Below are positions 33,501-34,944 of a stretch of DNA of 34,944 bases, one piece after another. Numbering within the stretch: the stretch's first letter is position 1; every line of letters starts with the position of its first letter. The DNA is from Limisphaerales bacterium (GTDB lineage: Bacteria > Verrucomicrobiota > Verrucomicrobiia > Limisphaerales > UBA8199): NCBI GenBank assembly GCA_003152225.1, contig PLZQ01000525.1, positions 3,620-38,563 on the forward strand, given 5' to 3'. The translations under genes were made by a program, and so were the position numbers. The notes beneath the pieces were generated by a model, which searched no databases, had not been told where the DNA came from, and worked only from the letters and a program-made list of their open reading frames with translations.

Positions 33501-34944
33501 ATCGAGCTGAACTGGTTATTCCCAGCCGACGCCGCGCCCATCGTGTCGTAGGGGTTGCCGTATTCGGTGTTGGTTCCCAGCCCTGTGCCGAGGGTGAAGT
33601 TGTTCATCGAGGTGTCCCAGAAATTCGCGTGCATCAACCCGTAATTGTGCCCCAGTTCGTGCGCGGTGACTCCCACACCGGTGCTTTGCAGCCAAACTCC
33701 CTTGCCGTGCACATAGGCCAAGCCGGCCCAGCCGCTGAAGTCCTTCCCCGGGACCGAGGTGAAACAAGCGATGTCGAATGCGTAATTGGCGGTGTCATAC
33801 TCAGCGAGGCGGGCGACAGCACGCGCGTCGTCGAGCAGCGCCCCGACGCCGGCAGTGCTGTACCAGGCCTTGATTTGGGGCAGCGTCAGTAACGGCGTCA
33901 CCGTCGCGGTGAGCCAGGTTTGGTCGTAAGAACCTTCCGCGTAAAAGGCGTTGACGCCCACCATCTGGTTGTAGGCGTCGGCTTCTGAAACCGGCTCGGT
34001 GAGGTCATCGGGAAAATTCAGCCGCATGTAGAGCAGCGACTTTTCGCCATGCGTCCAACTATCATTGTCGGCTGACTGATCGGTGGCCACCAGGGGGCGG
34101 ACACCGCCGCCGCTGCTGTCCTCCGCCATCACCGAATGTTGGGTAACCAGTTGTGCGTGTGCCGGGCCGCAAAAGCACGCCAGCTCGCCGCCGATGTCGG
34201 CTGCCAACCCCTGTTGCCCCAGATTAACCGCCGCCCCGCAAACGCCGCAGTTCTGGCTGAGGGCCTGGCCCCGTGCCTTCGCCAAGGCACCGGCCTCGCC
34301 CGGACCCAGCAATCGAATCGGCTCGACCGACACCGCCATCTTCCCGTCGAGAACTATGCCGTGCAGTGGAATCTGCACTTGGCACCCCTGGCGGAGCCGC
34401 CGCCCATAAACGAAGGCTTCATACTTTTGCCCGTTGACGCGAGCCCATCGAAGCATCCGCTCATTGCTGTGTTCGACGTCTTCCGCCATAGCGACATCCA
34501 GCGCGCCCCGCCCATCAACCTGCTGCTCGAAAAGCCGGCTCACGCTCGCCGGCAGTGCGCTGCGCCAGCCAAAGGGCACCGTTAGCGCCAGGGCCTTTTG
34601 CGGGTCGGACCGGATCAGCTCGACCATGGCCTCGCGGCGTTTCCACGCTAGCGCGGCGCCTCGGGCTGCGCTTGCGGAGGTCTCCCCGGCCAGGAATTGC
34701 TCCGCCCAGCGCGAGAAGTCAGTGAAAGCAGAGGGGGCGGGCGGAGAGACCGGCTGCGTGTTGAGGCTTGACTGTAGTGGTATCGCGGGATGGGGGTTGC
34801 GGATTGTGTGGGAAGCAGTAACGACGTGCGCAGCGGCGAGCACATGAGGTGGGTCGGAACCAGCAGGAGCGGCGAGAGGTACGAGGCGAGAGAAGTGCCA
34901 CCAAGCCAAGAAGGCAAGCACCGACAGAAAGATAATTCCTGCAC
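27521..34944 (-). CDS. Giant secreted metzincin-type metalloprotease with ten Calx-beta repeats (5' end outside window)
   Basis: More than 2470 aa; the frame is open through the right edge, where GIIFLSVLAFLAWWHF looks like the signal/membrane segment, so the start is outside. Numbering from GTG 34921: a propeptide with a NCGVCG cysteine pair (about 223-229); a zinc protease domain with HELGHNYGLMH (421-431), the HExxHxxGxxH metzincin site, and a Met-turn-like YDTMGAAS, closest to M11/M72-type peptidases; PKD (about 615-700); a carboxypeptidase-regulatory-like module (about 705-785); nine Calx-beta domains (about 787-1795); PKD; LamG (WSFDEGSGTNVLDSSG); an Ig/PKD-like domain; a tenth Calx-beta; then a DFDHDGLVNLAEYA calcium-type linker and a beta tail ending RVWLRATRP. 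Calx-beta domains bind calcium and stiffen long surface proteins. Probably an extracellular or surface protease-adhesin. Confidence 0.85.
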   Translation of the reverse strand, partial: AGIIFLSVLAFLAWWHFSRLVPLAAPAGSDPPHVLAAAHVVTASHTIRNPHPAIPLQSSLNTQPVSPPAPSAFTDFSRWAEQFLAGETSASAARGAALAWKRREAMVELIRSDPQKALALTVPFGWRSALPASVSRLFEQQVDGRGALDVAMAEDVEHSNERMLRWARVNGQKYEAFVYGRRLRQGCQVQIPLHGIVLDGKMAVSVEPIRLLGPGEAGALAKARGQALSQNCGVCGAAVNLGQQGLAADIGGELACFCGPAHAQLVTQHSVMAEDSSGGGVRPLVATDQSADNDSWTHGEKSLLYMRLNFPDDLTEPVSEADAYNQMVGVNAFYAEGSYDQTWLTATVTPLLTLPQIKAWYSTAGVGALLDDARAVARLAEYDTANYAFDIACFTSVPGKDFSGWAGLAYVHGKGVWLQSTGVGVTAHELGHNYGLMHANFWDTSMNNFTLGTGLGTNTEYGNPYDTMGAASAGNNQFSSMFKNFLDWLPNTAVADVSTNGVYRIYPFDVPSREPGRFYAATVRKDYQRDYWVEFRQKFTYNPWLQYGVLLNWSPFDQSKGGSDLIDTTPGTPQGRTDAAVVVGRTFSDRQAGVHITPLERGATGTNIWMDVQVNLGGFPDNQPPVLQVEVSPTNATPDMLVHFHATASDPDGDTLAYAWTFDDATFSTNNLPWTFKSFPAGEHVVRCVVSDMKGGVASANAVVTVGEPTGSRITGVVRDPNGAPVEGVRVDNSPDTNASTYVGGYTDSDGRYVITGVSGDINLYAFNYGYVLTNLTWANPITASSNILAADFIAIPLTTVSIAVTTNQVPETSTATNYFILTRTGDTTTNLTVNLNLSGSAAVGVDFKLNPALASGTNSIDIPPGTNALWVAFRTIKDSLVRGPQTATLTIADDLTNVVGSLGEATITILDDDAPSRSAVSVVATTPSISENGTDLSQFVFSRDGSTQTPLTVFYSVSGTAVPGANYTSLLGVVVIPAGQSSAVAQFQPLDDRNVGPDTTVIVTLSANAAYTIGGSPAQVTILNDNLTTVTIFPTGADAAEPSTPGRFTVKRDGDLNPDLVVYYNVSGTATSGLDYVPLSGSVILPAGASSADIVLTPLDDNLLEGDESVILALTNNASYNVGTPGSATLFIHDKSKPSITITTTADTASEPGDQFGTFQISRGSVKNGNLTVYLAISGTAMNGIDYVPIDNTVVIPDGSSSVSVDIIAFDDLILEPIEDVILTLLANTNYNLGSPLQARVMILDDDANSVPGVGFTFSTSSAPESQSPGISVSLSQTSSVPITVNYRVVGGTASTNDYTLPPGPMTFDPGELAKSLPLTIKDNSIPQPNRTIRLALYDPINATLDGIKIHTYTILDDDTNAVSITATTASGSETGPAAGNFRISRTGSTAAPLLVNFQVTGTASAPTDYAPLGTSVILPASAAFVDLPVLPVDDRTVELPETVVVTLISASGSRIVSPSVATVTINDNDPNSLPVVTVTSTNHPYAVEGGSNGEFVFWRSTTAGPLTLYFSLGGTGRGGLDYVALPDSITIPDGQVSVSVPVQAIDDTLVEGERTVVADLTVLGTYRVSYTASAIVTIQDNDQRVRIDASDFTAAEPGTDRGEFTFTRFGTTNADVRVFYSISGTAGNGVDYVAISNSIIIPTGSLFATLPIIVIDDTLVEGPETVTLTLQSAPAYFVDTPSSATVIINDDEPMLTITATVPEVVEGSQTPGVLTVTRSGDPKYTFTAYLAVGGTATYGVDYPPFLTNIYFSYGVTSIDLLISPTNELVIEGPETVTAMLLPDPAYSILSPSNALVTILDAGTNLAPAVNITSPTANVVFLLGSNVNMILEAMVMDDGDTNALTYWWSKVSGPDSLAFGDTNQASTTVSFTNAGIYVLRLTADDGQLQSFAEVTAVVGAVELLSTNSLHWSFDEGSGTNVLDSSGAGNNGVLAGNPAWVTNGVLGGALSFAGGNDSVRGTNATSSLDGLPAFSLSLWVKQTGTNADQGIFTAADSGTNVTLSLSSKNVASYGQYTNVIEATVATTRGFVRRISANNIATNAWQHLLLTWSNGVAPALFINGQLDQPMAHMVALGGVLTNCPQFVVGKGPPDWLLSWNGHIDDVRLFPRLLTAGEAAALASLPPTNCAAVVDAGTNFTLQLNTPGTLAGLITDDGRPVPPGTVVATWTNLSGPVPVTITNVNSLTNTIPFTDPGEYVFRLIADDGQVKTYSDITLTVIEPTRVDVFASDPEAAELGPDTGTFTFTRNGDTSFDLPVFLSIGGIASNGVDYVEVTNAIVFPAGTDTVEIVITPYLDHRTEGDETVIFTIITNLAYSIGNGEATVTIHDSPYGVWTIGHFTLEELTDPSLSGEGADFDHDGLVNLAEYAANRDPKTPETNAPLVMTIELDPTDQQRYVMLTYPRRIEPTDVSYAVAVSSDLVTWQTGTNYVTELQAIPDGNNLTETVTARLVAPFSTSTNQFITVRVWLRATRP
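29536..32561 (-). repeat. Array of nine tandem Calx-beta modules
   Basis: About 110 residues per unit, each with a 'E......F...R.G' start, a 'V.Y.VSGTA..G.DY' core (in variants), an 'I.IP.G.....' strand, a 'P.DD...EG.E.V.L.L' acidic turn and a final 'A.V.I.DDD'. A tenth unit, separated by PKD and LamG domains, is at about 27958-28286. Repeats are diverged at DNA level. Confidence 0.75.

Noticed and set aside
32096-33892. Long plus-strand open frames opposite the giant protease (also 27869-29071)
   Set aside because: Translations are Arg/Gly/Val-rich with no family pattern, while the minus strand has clear Calx-beta and protease domains.

Overview
The window is about 35 kb of GC-rich bacterial DNA. 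It has no rRNA, tRNA, CRISPR array or phage module that I can see. The contents point to a soil or freshwater Verrucomicrobiota (Pedosphaera/Limisphaerales-like) or a close PVC relative. The evidence is: two orphan pseudopilin-like proteins with the [20 protein letters not shown]-terminus and an H-X9-DG C-terminal motif; very large secreted proteins built from PA14, LamG, Calx-beta, Ig-like and PKD modules; a GHL10-type secreted protein with a TSP3-like Asp/Gly linker; and a recurring short C-terminal tail domain ending in 'YYR..LP'-like sequence. The taxonomic assignment is inference from these family habits.

Layout. 1-320: decayed end of a hybrid histidine kinase. 425-1978: sodium:solute symporter. 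2232-2586: promoter and a small conserved-looking protein. 2587-3223: no recognisable gene. 3224-6817: a stress-flavoured group on the + strand: an RpoD-like sigma factor, an Hsp20 chaperone, a stand-alone CBM48 protein and a small eRF1-like protein. 6914-7294: C-terminal remnant of an IS91-type transposase. 7304-8728 (+) and 8805-11678 (-): two convergent secreted glycoside hydrolase-like proteins. 11884-15716 (+): a secreted protein with two carbohydrate-binding-like modules, a pseudopilin, and a membrane-anchored SGNH hydrolase. 15717-16130: gene-free, with an 11-bp tandem repeat. 16131-17118 (-): a TauE/SafE permease and, overlapping its start, a broken ModE-like regulator. 17220-18380 (+): a LacI-type repressor with a clear operator in its own promoter. 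18443-26645 (+): a 1751-aa secreted multidomain protein, a second pseudopilin and a secreted parallel beta-helix protein. 26892-27341 (-): a membrane-anchored LysM protein. 27521 to the right edge (-): a secreted metalloprotease of more than 2470 aa with ten Calx-beta repeats, whose start lies outside the window.

How the genes may work together. Most of the right-hand 27 kb encodes exported proteins that look made for binding or cutting polysaccharide or protein outside the cell. Five of them end in a similar tail, which could be a common sorting or outer-surface domain. The LacI-type protein is the only intact local regulator; its operator lies in a divergent promoter region shared with the ModE/TauE pair, and its gene lies directly upstream of the 1751-aa protein. 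The left part looks like a housekeeping/stress segment with marks of decay (broken kinase, transposase remnant).
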